Assembly (NCBI GenBank): GCA_910583945.1
Contig: CAJTYF010000021.1
Location: 1 to 25,779, forward strand
Source: an uncultured Bacilli bacterium
GTDB taxonomy: Bacteria > Bacillota_I > Bacilli_A > RF39 > UBA660
Length of the DNA: 25,779 bases
Direction of reading: 5' to 3'
Below, one piece after another: positions 15,171 through 23,255 of the stretch (its first letter is position 1; each line of letters opens with the position of its first letter). The notes beneath the pieces are model-generated. The model did no database searches. It was not told the origin of the DNA and saw nothing but the letters and a program-made list of their open reading frames with translations. The position numbers and the translations under genes are program-made.

Positions 15171-16034
15171 ATGGGAAATGTTTTAACTACAGTAAAAAGA
15201 TTTTTAGGAAATAAAAATACTGTAACAATTTTAGGGGTGTTACTTGGTATATTGGTGTTGTATGTGTTTTATAACTATCGTGTAAAACAAGCTACGACTC
15301 CTGTTAGTGTACCCTATGCTAAGGTTGATTTATCTTCACGTACATTAATCACGGAAGATATGATTGGTTTTATGGAGGTTTCAAGTAGTGTTGTTAAAAA
15401 TAGTCCAAATATGATAACGAGTCGTCAAGAATTAATTGATCATTATGTGGCTTTTGGAACAACAATACCTGCTAATAGTATGTTTTATACTTCTCAAATT
15501 TTAGATAAAAATAAAATGCCTGATAGTGCTTTTGCAAATATTCCAGATAATTATACGATTTATAGTTTAGGTGTTGACTTACATTCTACTTATGGTAATT
15601 CTATTTATCCAGATAATTATATTGATTTATATTTTAAAGCTATTGATGATACAGGTGTTGTTATGTATGGAAAATTAATTGAAAGTATTAAAGTTTTAGC
15701 TGTTAAAGATAGTCAAGGTAATCATGTGTTTGAAACAACTGTTGAATCTCGTACACCTAGTGAACTTTTATTTGCAGTTCCTGATGATATGTTTGATTTA
15801 CTTCGAAGAGCGGATTATATTACTGGTTCTTCAATTGAAATTACACCAGTACCAAGAAATGCTTCTTACAGTGCAAATCCTGGTGAAACATTAATTACGA
15901 GTGAACAAATTAAGAATTTTATTAATGCGAAGAGTATTTCAGCCGTACAAGATCAACCTATTCAAACCATTACTCCAGATGATAATAACGATAATAATAA
16001 TAATAATAACGATAATGTTTTTGATGTTGATTAA
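15171..16034 (+). CDS. CpaB/RcpC-like Flp pilus assembly protein (SAF domain), 287 aa
   Basis: One N-terminal membrane helix (~18-37, VTILGVLLGILVLYVFYNY) is followed by an extracytoplasmic SAF-type domain. VPYAKVDLSSRTLITEDMIG and TTIPANSMFYTSQIL are the two halves typical of CpaB, and YSLGVDLHSTYGNSIYPDNY with IDLYFKAIDD is the following RcpC/CpaB beta domain. In diderm bacteria CpaB sits in the periplasm near the secretin; here it should sit outside the membrane or in the wall. The C-terminus is a disordered Asn/Asp tail encoded by an AAT/GAT trinucleotide tract, which may vary in length. A strong TAGGAGG precedes the ATG. It is followed by the CpaF ATPase gene, the usual cpa/tad order. 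Confidence 0.85.
   Translation: MGNVLTTVKRFLGNKNTVTILGVLLGILVLYVFYNYRVKQATTPVSVPYAKVDLSSRTLITEDMIGFMEVSSSVVKNSPNMITSRQELIDHYVAFGTTIPANSMFYTSQILDKNKMPDSAFANIPDNYTIYSLGVDLHSTYGNSIYPDNYIDLYFKAIDDTGVVMYGKLIESIKVLAVKDSQGNHVFETTVESRTPSELLFAVPDDMFDLLRRADYITGSSIEITPVPRNASYSANPGETLITSEQIKNFINAKSISAVQDQPIQTITPDDNNDNNNNNNDNVFDVD
15981..16016 (+). repeat. AAT/GAT trinucleotide tract encoding an Asn/Asp tail
   Basis: Twelve consecutive codons are GAT, AAT or AAC, with an uninterrupted core of AAT units. Codons stay in frame, so slippage would lengthen or shorten the acidic tail of the CpaB-like protein without breaking it. Confidence 0.7.
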
Positions 16035-16064
16035 TAAAAGAATAAAAAGAAAGGGTGTGACCTC

Positions 16065-17180
16065 ATGAACGATGCAATCTTTTCTCAACTTGATTTTGGA
16101 CCTTTGGATGAATTTTTAAGGCTTGATGATGTGACCGATATTTCCTATAGTAATGGTGGTCAAGTATGGCTAAAGACGCTTTCTAAAGGAGTTTTTAAAG
16201 TCGAAAGACCTGAAATAAATAATGCTTTGATGGAAAAATTGGCGTTTCAATGTTCTAATGTTATGGGAAAGACATTTAATATGGCTCATCCTTTTTTGGA
16301 TGCTGAGTCAACTGAATTGCGTATGAATTTCGTTCACGATTCTATTGCTACGAATGGTATTGCTTGTTTGATTCGTAAGACACCTGCTAAAATTCGTTTG
16401 AATAAGGAAAAATTGTTAAATGAAAAATATGTGTCAGAAGATTTGCTTGATTTTCTACTTCAGTGTGTTCAAGGGCATGCTAATATTATTGTTAGTGGAG
16501 AAACTGGTTCAGGTAAAACAGAACTTGTTAAATATTTAGCGAGTACTACTAAAGAAGATGAAAAAATTATTTCGATAGAGGATACTTTGGAACTTCATCT
16601 TGATCGCATTTTTCCTCATCGTGATATTGTCGCGATGAAAACAAATAATATTGCTTCTTATACAGATGTTTTGGTTACTTGTATGCGACAGAATCCCATT
16701 TGGATTTTACTTTCTGAGGTTCGTAGTGCGGAGGCCGTGTTAGCAGTTCGTAACTCGATTTCTTCTGGGCATCATATTTTATCTACGATTCACTCAGATA
16801 AAGCTGCAAGTATACCTATGCGTATGTACAGTTTATTAGAGTCCAATCAGGAAGTTGATCAGTTTTTATCTACGATTCACCGTTATGTACAAATTGGTGT
16901 CTACGTTAAAGGGTATATGAGTAAAGAACTCGGTCGATTTCAAAGAGAAATTTTTGAAATTTGTGAGTTTTATGTTGACGAAGATAATGTCGCACAAACG
17001 AATGTCATTTATCAAAAATCTATGGATGGAAAGATGAGTTTGAATAATCCGACGAAACATTTACGTGATTATTTGGCCATTCAAGGTGTTCTGTTACCTG
17101 ATACTATTTTTAGAACGAATGTGAATCCTCCAAATAATGGCGTATCTCAGGGTCAAGTTGGAGGACAAAATGGTGTGTAG
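16065..17180 (+). CDS. TadA/CpaF-type secretion ATPase, 371 aa
   Basis: This is a hexameric cytoplasmic motor of the VirB11/CpaF family. The N-terminal domain (~1-120) contains DVTDISYSNGGQVWLK, the family's N-terminal beta segment. Walker A is SGETGSGKTELVKY at 144-157 with Lys151 and Thr152. The Asp box is SIEDTLELHL, Walker B and catalytic Glu are ILLSEVRS with Glu218, and the His box is STIHSDKAAS. The residue before the catalytic Glu is Ser rather than the near-universal Gly, and the Arg-Gly-Gly that normally follows is Arg-Ser-Ala; the catalytic residues themselves are kept. The tail is Asn/Gly/Gln-rich. It should power pilus or pseudopilus assembly through the TadB/TadC-like proteins encoded next. 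Confidence 0.93.
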   Translation: MNDAIFSQLDFGPLDEFLRLDDVTDISYSNGGQVWLKTLSKGVFKVERPEINNALMEKLAFQCSNVMGKTFNMAHPFLDAESTELRMNFVHDSIATNGIACLIRKTPAKIRLNKEKLLNEKYVSEDLLDFLLQCVQGHANIIVSGETGSGKTELVKYLASTTKEDEKIISIEDTLELHLDRIFPHRDIVAMKTNNIASYTDVLVTCMRQNPIWILLSEVRSAEAVLAVRNSISSGHHILSTIHSDKAASIPMRMYSLLESNQEVDQFLSTIHRYVQIGVYVKGYMSKELGRFQREIFEICEFYVDEDNVAQTNVIYQKSMDGKMSLNNPTKHLRDYLAIQGVLLPDTIFRTNVNPPNNGVSQGQVGGQNGV

Positions 17181-17195
17181 GAAAGTAGGTGTGAA

Positions 17196-18089
17196 ATGGA
17201 ATTAATTATTTTATGGATCATAGGTATTTATGTGGTTTCTTATCGACACAATAATGGAGAAAATGTTTATCGTTTCTTTGTTACACAAGTCAAAGATACG
17301 TATGAAAAGTTTGCCCCATATAGTTATAAAGAAGTAAAGGAAAAGGTGAAATCTTTAAATCAAGAGTTTACAAGTAAGCAATATGTAACTCAAGTGATTT
17401 TATTTGCGAGTGTTGCAGGTGGTATTTCCTATTTGTATTTTTATAATATTGTTATTGCCATCATTTATGCATTAATTGCCATTGCTTTTATTCCTTACTT
17501 GGCTTATCTTAGATATCAAAAAATTTATAGTGAATTTATATTTGAACAAGTACAAATTTATACAACGAATGTTATTATGGAATTTACAACGACTCAAAGT
17601 TTTGTTAAGAGTTTAGAAGGGGTAAGAGATTCAGGTATTTTAGAAGATCCGGTTTTACAAGATGTTAAAACGATGATTGAAATGTCTTATCAAAATGGAA
17701 CCATTGATGAATCGATTGACTATTTTAATGAAAAATATCCTTTCTATATGGTTAAAAATATGAATCAATTGTTCTTACAAATTACTAAAGAAGGAGCTAA
17801 AGACTCAGGTGAAGCTTTAGAAAATATGAGTCAAGATATCGATGCTTTAGTTGAAGGTGTTTATCGAGATCAAGCAGATCGTAAAAATTTCCATAAACGT
17901 TTTATTACATTTGGTATGGCCTTATTCTTACTTGTTATGGCGATGCAATTTTTACTAGGAACCGATAGTTACATTGAACTTTTAGACATTTGGTATGTAC
18001 AGATTATTTTACACTTGATTATTATTATTAATAGCTATTTCTTACTTAGTGGTGAAAAATATTATAATGACGATGTGGGGGTAGAATAA
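17196..18089 (+). CDS. TadB-like platform membrane protein (T2SSF superfamily), 297 aa
   Basis: The protein has an N-terminal hydrophobic segment, a pair of membrane helices at ~65-108, a helical cytoplasmic domain and two C-terminal membrane helices (~230-250, ~265-285). This is the GspF/TadB plan. The cytoplasmic part contains YTTNVIMEFTTTQSFVKSLEG and a GEALENMSQDIDALVEG stretch, which match the paired-helix T2SSF bundle. AGTAGGTG precedes the ATG. It follows the ATPase gene by 15 bases and overlaps the TadC-like gene by one base (TAATG), so the two platform proteins are produced together and probably form a heterodimer in the membrane under the ATPase. It is more diverged than textbook TadB, so the TadB versus TadC label rests on order. 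Confidence 0.85.
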   Translation: MELIILWIIGIYVVSYRHNNGENVYRFFVTQVKDTYEKFAPYSYKEVKEKVKSLNQEFTSKQYVTQVILFASVAGGISYLYFYNIVIAIIYALIAIAFIPYLAYLRYQKIYSEFIFEQVQIYTTNVIMEFTTTQSFVKSLEGVRDSGILEDPVLQDVKTMIEMSYQNGTIDESIDYFNEKYPFYMVKNMNQLFLQITKEGAKDSGEALENMSQDIDALVEGVYRDQADRKNFHKRFITFGMALFLLVMAMQFLLGTDSYIELLDIWYVQIILHLIIIINSYFLLSGEKYYNDDVGVE

Positions 18090-18877
18090 TGGCAATAGAG
18101 ATATTAATTATAGGTTTAATTATTTTATTCGTTATGAATTATACAGGAAGAATTAGTGCAAATCGTTTTATTGCGGATAATGAAGTTTATTTTAGAAAGT
18201 TAAAAGAAGACGATTGGGATTTCTTTGTAAGAGCAAAATATGGAGATGGCGTCAATGGTGATATTTTGTTTAATAAAAGAATTCGAAATGGTCTAATTAC
18301 TATAGTTGTTTTAGTTTTCTGTTTTATTTCTAAACTCAATTATGTTACTATTTTATTTTGTTTTATTGGAGGATTTTTAGTTTTTAAACTCGATTATTTT
18401 AATATTAGAAAATATTATAAAGCCCATTTGCATGAGATTAATTCCATGCTACCACATTATTTGAAAAGTTTAGAAATCTTAATTCAACACTATACGGTAC
18501 CAGTTGCTATTGGAAAATCTATTAATGATGCTCCTGTTATCTTTAGAGAAGGTTTGCAAGAGTTAATTAATGAGATTAATGCTGGTAATGATAAAATTGA
18601 TCCTTATGTTAATTTTGCCCGTGAATATCCTGTTAGAGATTCAATGAGAATGATGCGTTTGCTGTATCGTTTGAGTTTAGGAAGACAAGAACATAAACAG
18701 GATCAGTTGTTAGCGTTTTCAAAAACCATTTCTAACTTACAACAAAAAGCACGTGAAACAAGGTATAAAGAACGTTTAGAAAAAATGGAATCTAAAACGA
18801 TGAGTATGTTAATTACGACTGGTTTAGGTGTTATGATTTTATTAATTTTTGCCGTTTTAATGTTAATGGGGATGTAA
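18089..18877 (+). CDS. TadC-like platform membrane protein (T2SSF superfamily), 262 aa
   Basis: Start and previous stop overlap in TAATG. The plan is one N-terminal membrane helix (~4-17), a second hydrophobic pair (~68-103), a helical cytoplasmic domain with SMLPHYLKSLEILIQHY (the T2SSF core motif) and a conserved-looking QQKARETRYKERLEKME helix, and a C-terminal membrane helix (~240-260) ending MLMGM. This is the last gene of the surface operon, with a terminator 3 bases after the stop. Together with the preceding protein it should form the inner-membrane platform of the Tad-like machine. Confidence 0.85.
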   Translation: MAIEILIIGLIILFVMNYTGRISANRFIADNEVYFRKLKEDDWDFFVRAKYGDGVNGDILFNKRIRNGLITIVVLVFCFISKLNYVTILFCFIGGFLVFKLDYFNIRKYYKAHLHEINSMLPHYLKSLEILIQHYTVPVAIGKSINDAPVIFREGLQELINEINAGNDKIDPYVNFAREYPVRDSMRMMRLLYRLSLGRQEHKQDQLLAFSKTISNLQQKARETRYKERLEKMESKTMSMLITTGLGVMILLIFAVLMLMGM

Positions 18878-18879
18878 TT

Positions 18880-18906
18880 AGAGATAGTCAAATCTCTTTT
18901 TTTTTT
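18880..18906 (+). terminator. Terminator of the Tad-like operon
   Basis: AGAGAT (18880-18885) pairs with ATCTCT (18892-18897) around a 6-base loop, followed by ten Ts to 18906. The stem is short, but the T run is long and its position right after the stop is convincing. Confidence 0.8.
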
Positions 18907-18907
18907 G

Positions 18908-18913
18908 TATAAT
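18908..18913 (+). promoter_or_regulatory. Candidate -10 box for ackA
   Basis: A perfect TATAAT follows directly after the terminator T run, 20 bases before the ackA start. The best -35 at normal spacing (TAGTCA, 18885-18890) matches TTGACA in four of six bases and lies in the terminator hairpin, so the promoter is possible but not certain. Confidence 0.4.
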
Positions 18914-18932
18914 AAATTAGAGGTGAAAGAAA

Positions 18933-20129
18933 GTGAAAATATTAACAGTAAATGCTGGAAGTTCCTCATTAAAATTTAATTGTATTGAACTTCCAAGTGA
19001 GAAAGAATTAATTAGTGGTTATTTTGAAAAAATAGGTTTAAATGGAAGTTTTTATAATATTAAAATGAATGGAAGTAAAACTAAAAGAGAAGTGGATTTA
19101 AAAGATCATACGGATGCAGTTAGATATTTAAAAGAAGAGCTAATTGAGAATAAAATTGTCTCTTCTTTAGACGAAATTGATGGTGTGGGTCATCGTTTGG
19201 TTCATGGTGGTGATAAGTTTAAAGATTCGGTTTTATTAAATGATGAAGTGATGCAAGCGGTCGAAGAGTTTAATGACTTAGCTCCTTTACATAATCCAGC
19301 CATGATTGCTTGTATTAAAGCTTTCCAAAATGAATTGTCTAATACACCTATGGTGGGTGTTTTTGATACGTCTTTTCATCAAACCATGGATGAGTTATCT
19401 TTTATGTATCCTGTCCCTTATCCTTGGTATAAAAAATATGGAATTCGTAAATATGGTTTTCATGGAACAAGTCATAAATATATAACAAATAAAATGAAAT
19501 CTATTTTAGGAAAAGAAAATGTCAATATTATTAATTGTCATATCGGAAGTGGGGGAAGTATTTGTTGTATTAAAGATTCAAAAAGTATTGATACAACCAT
19601 GGGGTTTTCACCTAATTCTGGGCTTATGATGGGAACACGTAGTGGTGACATTGATTATTCTATTGTGCCATTTATTATGAAAAAAACTGGTAAAAATATT
19701 GAAGAAGTTGATACTATTTTAAATAAACAAAGTGGTTTATTAGGAATTAGTGAGAAATATGCTGATCACCGAGATATTGAAGTAGGTATGCAAGAAGGCG
19801 ATAAAAATTGTATCTTAGCGAATGATATGTATGTTGCTAAAGTTGTTGATTATATTGCTAAATATTTTGTTCGTTTAGAAGGAAACGTTGATGCTTTAGT
19901 TTTTACAGCAGGACTTGGTGAAAATGCTCGTGAATTTAGAGAAGAAATTGTATCTAAATTAAAGTGTTTGGGAATCGTTTTAGATAAAGAAGAGAATATG
20001 AAAATTGCTTCTTATCTAGATAAACAAGAAGGTATGATTTCAGCTTTGGATAGTAAAATACCTGTTTATGTTGTACCTACGAATGAAGAATTAATGATTG
20101 CTTTGGATACTTATCAAATCATTAGTTAA
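18933..20129 (+). CDS. ackA: Acetate kinase, 398 aa
   Basis: AckA transfers phosphate between acetyl phosphate and ADP, yielding ATP and acetate, the last step of fermentative acetate production. All family landmarks are present at the normal length (~400): NAGSSSLKF at 7-15, GHRLVHGG, FDTSFHQTM, YGFHGTSHKYI, MGTRSGDIDYSI and FTAGLGENAREFREE. The phosphate-binding loop, usually HLGNG, reads CHIGSGGS, a variant I associate with Mollicutes-like enzymes (from memory). The start is a GTG with AGGTGA upstream. It is followed after 22 bases by the nrnA-like gene. No phosphotransacetylase gene is adjacent. Confidence 0.95.
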   Translation: MKILTVNAGSSSLKFNCIELPSEKELISGYFEKIGLNGSFYNIKMNGSKTKREVDLKDHTDAVRYLKEELIENKIVSSLDEIDGVGHRLVHGGDKFKDSVLLNDEVMQAVEEFNDLAPLHNPAMIACIKAFQNELSNTPMVGVFDTSFHQTMDELSFMYPVPYPWYKKYGIRKYGFHGTSHKYITNKMKSILGKENVNIINCHIGSGGSICCIKDSKSIDTTMGFSPNSGLMMGTRSGDIDYSIVPFIMKKTGKNIEEVDTILNKQSGLLGISEKYADHRDIEVGMQEGDKNCILANDMYVAKVVDYIAKYFVRLEGNVDALVFTAGLGENAREFREEIVSKLKCLGIVLDKEENMKIASYLDKQEGMISALDSKIPVYVVPTNEELMIALDTYQIIS

Positions 20130-20151
20130 TATAATAGAAAAGAGAGAGTTC

Positions 20152-21111
20152 ATGTCTAGGAATGTTTATAAACAAATTTATAAAAAGATTAAAAAATATC
20201 AAACGATTGTCATTGCTAGACATATAGGACCTGATCCAGATGCGGTGACAAGTCAAATAGCTTTAAGAGATGCGATTAAACTTACTTTTCCGAATAAAGA
20301 TGTTTACGCTGTAGGAGCGTCTGTACATCGTTTTAAAAAGTTTGGGTCTTTAGATAAAATAAATTTAGAAGGTTTAAATTCTTGTTTACTTATTATTACT
20401 GATGTTCCTAATTTGGATCGAGTGGATGATATTGTTAATTTGAATTATCAAGAAGTCATTAAGATTGATCATCATCCCTGTCAAGAAAAAACTTGTGATT
20501 TAGAACTGGTTGATGAAACGGCATCCAGTGCTTGTCAATTGGTTGCAGATTTTATTTATAAAACACCTTTAAAAATGAATGTTTCAATTGCTGAAAATTT
20601 ATTTTTAGGGATTGTTTCCGATAGTGATCGCTTTTTACTTTCTTATACAACAGCGAAGACTTTTCAAGTGGTTTCAAAATTAATAGATGATTATCATTTG
20701 GATTTTAGTCGTTTGTATCCTATTTTGTATGAACGTCCCATTAATGAAATTCGCTTTCATGGTTATATTGGAGAGAATTTGGAAATTAAAGAGAGTGGGT
20801 TAGCTTTTTTAAAAATTATGCCTGAAATTATAAATCAATATAATGTGGATTTAGCAACTCCTTCCAATATGATTAATGATTTTAATTTTATTAGAGATGT
20901 TCTTGTTTGGGTTTTTGTTACGTATGACGAAAAAAACGAAATCTATAAAATCAATATTCGCAGTCGAGGACCCGTTATTAATATTGTTGCAGAACGTTAT
21001 CATGGCGGTGGTCATAAATTTGCTAGTGGAGCAAGGGTTAAAACCATGGAAGAAGTTGATGAACTTATTAAAGAATTGGATAATATATGTCATGATTATA
21101 AAGGAATGTAA
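20152..21111 (+). CDS. nrnA: DHH/DHHA1 phosphoesterase, NrnA-like (oligoribonuclease / pAp phosphatase), 319 aa
   Basis: I place the start at the ATG at 20152, which has an AGAGAGAG-type purine-rich site upstream. The open frame extends to 20098 inside ackA but without support. DHH-family metal motifs appear in order: HIGPDPDA at 24-31, LIITDVPNLDRV, IDHH with Asp106-His107-His108, and GIVSDSDRF. The DHHA1 substrate domain ends with RYHGGGHKFASGA and the GGGH at 285-288. This is the layout of NrnA, which degrades short RNA fragments to mononucleotides and dephosphorylates pAp, in the cytoplasm with Mn2+. Length matches the family (~315). A related c-di-AMP or pGpG phosphodiesterase role cannot be excluded. 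Confidence 0.93.
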   Translation: MSRNVYKQIYKKIKKYQTIVIARHIGPDPDAVTSQIALRDAIKLTFPNKDVYAVGASVHRFKKFGSLDKINLEGLNSCLLIITDVPNLDRVDDIVNLNYQEVIKIDHHPCQEKTCDLELVDETASSACQLVADFIYKTPLKMNVSIAENLFLGIVSDSDRFLLSYTTAKTFQVVSKLIDDYHLDFSRLYPILYERPINEIRFHGYIGENLEIKESGLAFLKIMPEIINQYNVDLATPSNMINDFNFIRDVLVWVFVTYDEKNEIYKINIRSRGPVINIVAERYHGGGHKFASGARVKTMEEVDELIKELDNICHDYKGM

Positions 21112-21114
21112 AAA

Positions 21115-21273
21115 ATGAATGTATGTGTTCTAAAAACTATCCAAAAAAACAATTTAGAAGAATTTAAAAGAATTATTTTTATGGGAGATACGGTAAATAA
21201 ACGAGAAGAGATGACTTCAGATGTTCAAGATTGTGTTTATCTTTATGTAAAAAATCAGTCGAAAAGTAGGTGA
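21115..21273 (+). CDS. Possible small protein, 52 aa
   Basis: This short frame starts 3 bases after the nrnA stop with AAGGA 9 bases before the ATG, and its TGA lies exactly at the base of a terminator hairpin. That placement is what one expects of a real last gene in an operon. The product begins MNVCVLKTIQKNNLEEFKRI and contains two cysteines and a VQDCVYLYVKNQ segment. I do not recognise it. It could be genuine or an accidental frame. Confidence 0.5.
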   Translation: MNVCVLKTIQKNNLEEFKRIIFMGDTVNKREEMTSDVQDCVYLYVKNQSKSR

Positions 21274-21297
21274 AAATAGCTTTAATGCTATTTTTTT
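21273..21297 (+). terminator. Terminator of the ackA-nrnA transcript
   Basis: AAAATAGC (21273-21280) pairs with GCTATTTT (21287-21294) around a 6-base loop, with a seven-T run at 21291-21297. Confidence 0.85.
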
Positions 21298-21316
21298 GTT
21301 GCTATTTTGCTATTTT
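21287..21316 (+). repeat. Three copies of GCTATTTT upstream of the 611-residue gene
   Basis: GCTATTTT occurs at 21287-21294 (right arm of the terminator), 21301-21308 and 21309-21316, the last two directly in tandem. They lie 10-40 bases upstream of a candidate TATAGT -10 box (21327-21332). They could be a repeated regulator site or a slippage product of the terminator arm. Confidence 0.45.
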
Positions 21317-21355
21317 TGTGGTATTGTATAGTGCAAAAAGAGGGGGTTATGATTT

Positions 21356-23191
21356 ATGTGGATAAATCAACCTAAAAAAGGGAGTTCTTTAGTGTGGGCG
21401 CATGATTTAATTCGTCAGCTTAATTTATCAGGTGTTTTATCGCGTGATAGTATAAAAATTATGAGTCAAGTGTCTAAAAGAGAAATACCATTACCAAATG
21501 GGAAGAAAGCTTATTTAGTGGATTACAATGAATTTATAAAAGTAGCTGAAGATGTCACACATAAAAAGGTTTCAGAATATGTTCGTGATGTGAGTAATTT
21601 TAAAAAAGTGGTTCAACAAGATAGAGAAGAATTAAAAAGAAAAAGAGAGAAGTTTAATAAAGAGAAAGCTTTAGAGGATGCACGAGCTATTAGTAAACCC
21701 ATTTTAGAAAAAAATATTTATAGAAGAAACTTGTACATGGGGAATGAATATCATGAAGATAATGGTTATGATTCTGATAATCCAAGCGAGCAAAAAATTT
21801 ATTCTAGAAAGTCTCGTATTATCTATACTCCTTATCAGGAAAATGTATTAGATGAACGATTTGTTGATTATTTATCAAGAGAAGCTTTTGAAAAACTAGT
21901 ATCTAAAAAATCAAAAATAAAGATTCCTGCCTTTAGTTGGGAAAAATTGTCTACCAAGTTTTTAAATTGGAGGGGGTTAGGAGAAGAAAAACAATCAGAT
22001 TCTATAGAAGTAAAGGAAAAGAAAGTTAAAGTAAAAAAAATAAAGAAAGAAAAAGAACTAGGAAAAATTGGACAGGCTTTCTTAGATTTCTTGCAACTTT
22101 CTTTTGATGATGAGGAAGAGTTTGAAAATGATGAAGTTTTAGAAACGGTTATTGATAAACCAATCGAAGAAAAAGCAAATAAAAAAATTGTTTCTTTTGA
22201 AGAAAAAAGTAAGTCCTATAAAAGTAAAAAACAGCGAGATAAAGATATTAAATATCAGGTTTATTTATTATGCCAAAAGTTAAGTAATAAAAAAATCAAT
22301 GATTTTTCTTCAAACGAAAAAATGGCGATGATTCAGGATTCTAAGAATTATATAAATAAACTAAAAAAAGGTGAAGACCATTTATTTGACTATGAAAAAG
22401 AATATGCTTTACTCGTTGCCAATCACATTTATAATTATTTAAATTCTTTTCCATTGAATTTTGATAAAAAAGTTTTTGATTATATGAATTCTTATATGGA
22501 GAATATGAAAGATTATTTTGAGATAGCACCTAAACATAAAGTGATTGATTTTAAAATAAGTAAGGAAACTCGAAAGAAAATTATTAAAAATATAAGTAAA
22601 GTAGCCAGTTTAGTTCTTGTATTTGTTGTAGGACTTGGAGCAAAAGGTATGACTTCTGAAAATGAAAAGAAAGAAATGATTGGTATTGAACATGATTTTT
22701 CGACATCCAATACAGAAAATTTTGTTTCCAAAATGAAAGTTGAAAAATCAAGATCAAGTATTGAAAATGTAAATCAAAGTATTCAAATGCATACTCTTAC
22801 TAATGAAAATAAAATAGAAGTTAATTTTTTAACGAATCAACAAATGCCTGAACAACAAGAGTATTATTCTATTGATGAAGCAATTCAAGTCAATGAAGGT
22901 TCTAATGTTTATGGTACACTTTCAGATTTGGCAAAAAATACTAATGATTTAAAGCCTTATTATGATTCAAAAGATATTAATAGAACGGTTCGAAGTGTTG
23001 TAGTAGAAAATGATGAACAAAAAATTCAAAAATTATATTCTAATGAAGACGTTGATCATTATTTAAGTTTAGATTATGATGTGATTGGGTATGAAATAGT
23101 AAATCAATATTCCTTTAATTCAAATGGGGATTATGTAGGGAGTGAAGGTTACTATGTTACTCAAGCTTTATCTAGAAAATTAGTAAAATAA
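21356..23191 (+). CDS. Single-pass membrane protein with large cytoplasmic part and conserved C-terminal ectodomain, 611 aa
   Basis: The start is the ATG at 21356, 9 bases after a GGGGG site; an ATG at 21349 is out of frame and closes quickly. There is no signal peptide. Residues 1-~405 are very charged and helical (Lys/Glu-rich coiled-coil-like stretches near 75-105 and 220-240) and should lie in the cytoplasm. One membrane helix spans ~412-430 (SLVLVFVVGLGAKG). The outside part has a polar linker, then residues ~517-611, beginning NVYGTLSDL and ending with YDVIGYEIVNQYSF and GSEGYY. This last domain recurs at the end of the next gene. I do not recognise any of these domains. The two genes are neighbours with separate promoters and probably act together. 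Confidence 0.8.
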   Translation: MWINQPKKGSSLVWAHDLIRQLNLSGVLSRDSIKIMSQVSKREIPLPNGKKAYLVDYNEFIKVAEDVTHKKVSEYVRDVSNFKKVVQQDREELKRKREKFNKEKALEDARAISKPILEKNIYRRNLYMGNEYHEDNGYDSDNPSEQKIYSRKSRIIYTPYQENVLDERFVDYLSREAFEKLVSKKSKIKIPAFSWEKLSTKFLNWRGLGEEKQSDSIEVKEKKVKVKKIKKEKELGKIGQAFLDFLQLSFDDEEEFENDEVLETVIDKPIEEKANKKIVSFEEKSKSYKSKKQRDKDIKYQVYLLCQKLSNKKINDFSSNEKMAMIQDSKNYINKLKKGEDHLFDYEKEYALLVANHIYNYLNSFPLNFDKKVFDYMNSYMENMKDYFEIAPKHKVIDFKISKETRKKIIKNISKVASLVLVFVVGLGAKGMTSENEKKEMIGIEHDFSTSNTENFVSKMKVEKSRSSIENVNQSIQMHTLTNENKIEVNFLTNQQMPEQQEYYSIDEAIQVNEGSNVYGTLSDLAKNTNDLKPYYDSKDINRTVRSVVVENDEQKIQKLYSNEDVDHYLSLDYDVIGYEIVNQYSFNSNGDYVGSEGYYVTQALSRKLVK

Positions 23192-23193
23192 TG

Positions 23194-23222
23194 TTGAATT
23201 TTATAAAAAAATTTGGTATAAT
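23194..23222 (+). promoter_or_regulatory. Promoter of the 792-residue gene
   Basis: TTGAAT at 23194-23199 and a perfect TATAAT at 23217-23222 are 17 bases apart. The predicted start near 23229 lies after the TTG at 23226, which rules out that TTG and supports the ATG at 23256. Confidence 0.8.
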
Positions 23223-23255
23223 TTATTGCGTTTGTTTGAAGGAGGGGGATTATTA

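Noticed and set aside
20098..20151. Longer N-terminus for the NrnA-like protein
   Set aside because: It would overlap the end of ackA, has no ribosome binding site, and the family N-terminus fits the ATG at 20152.
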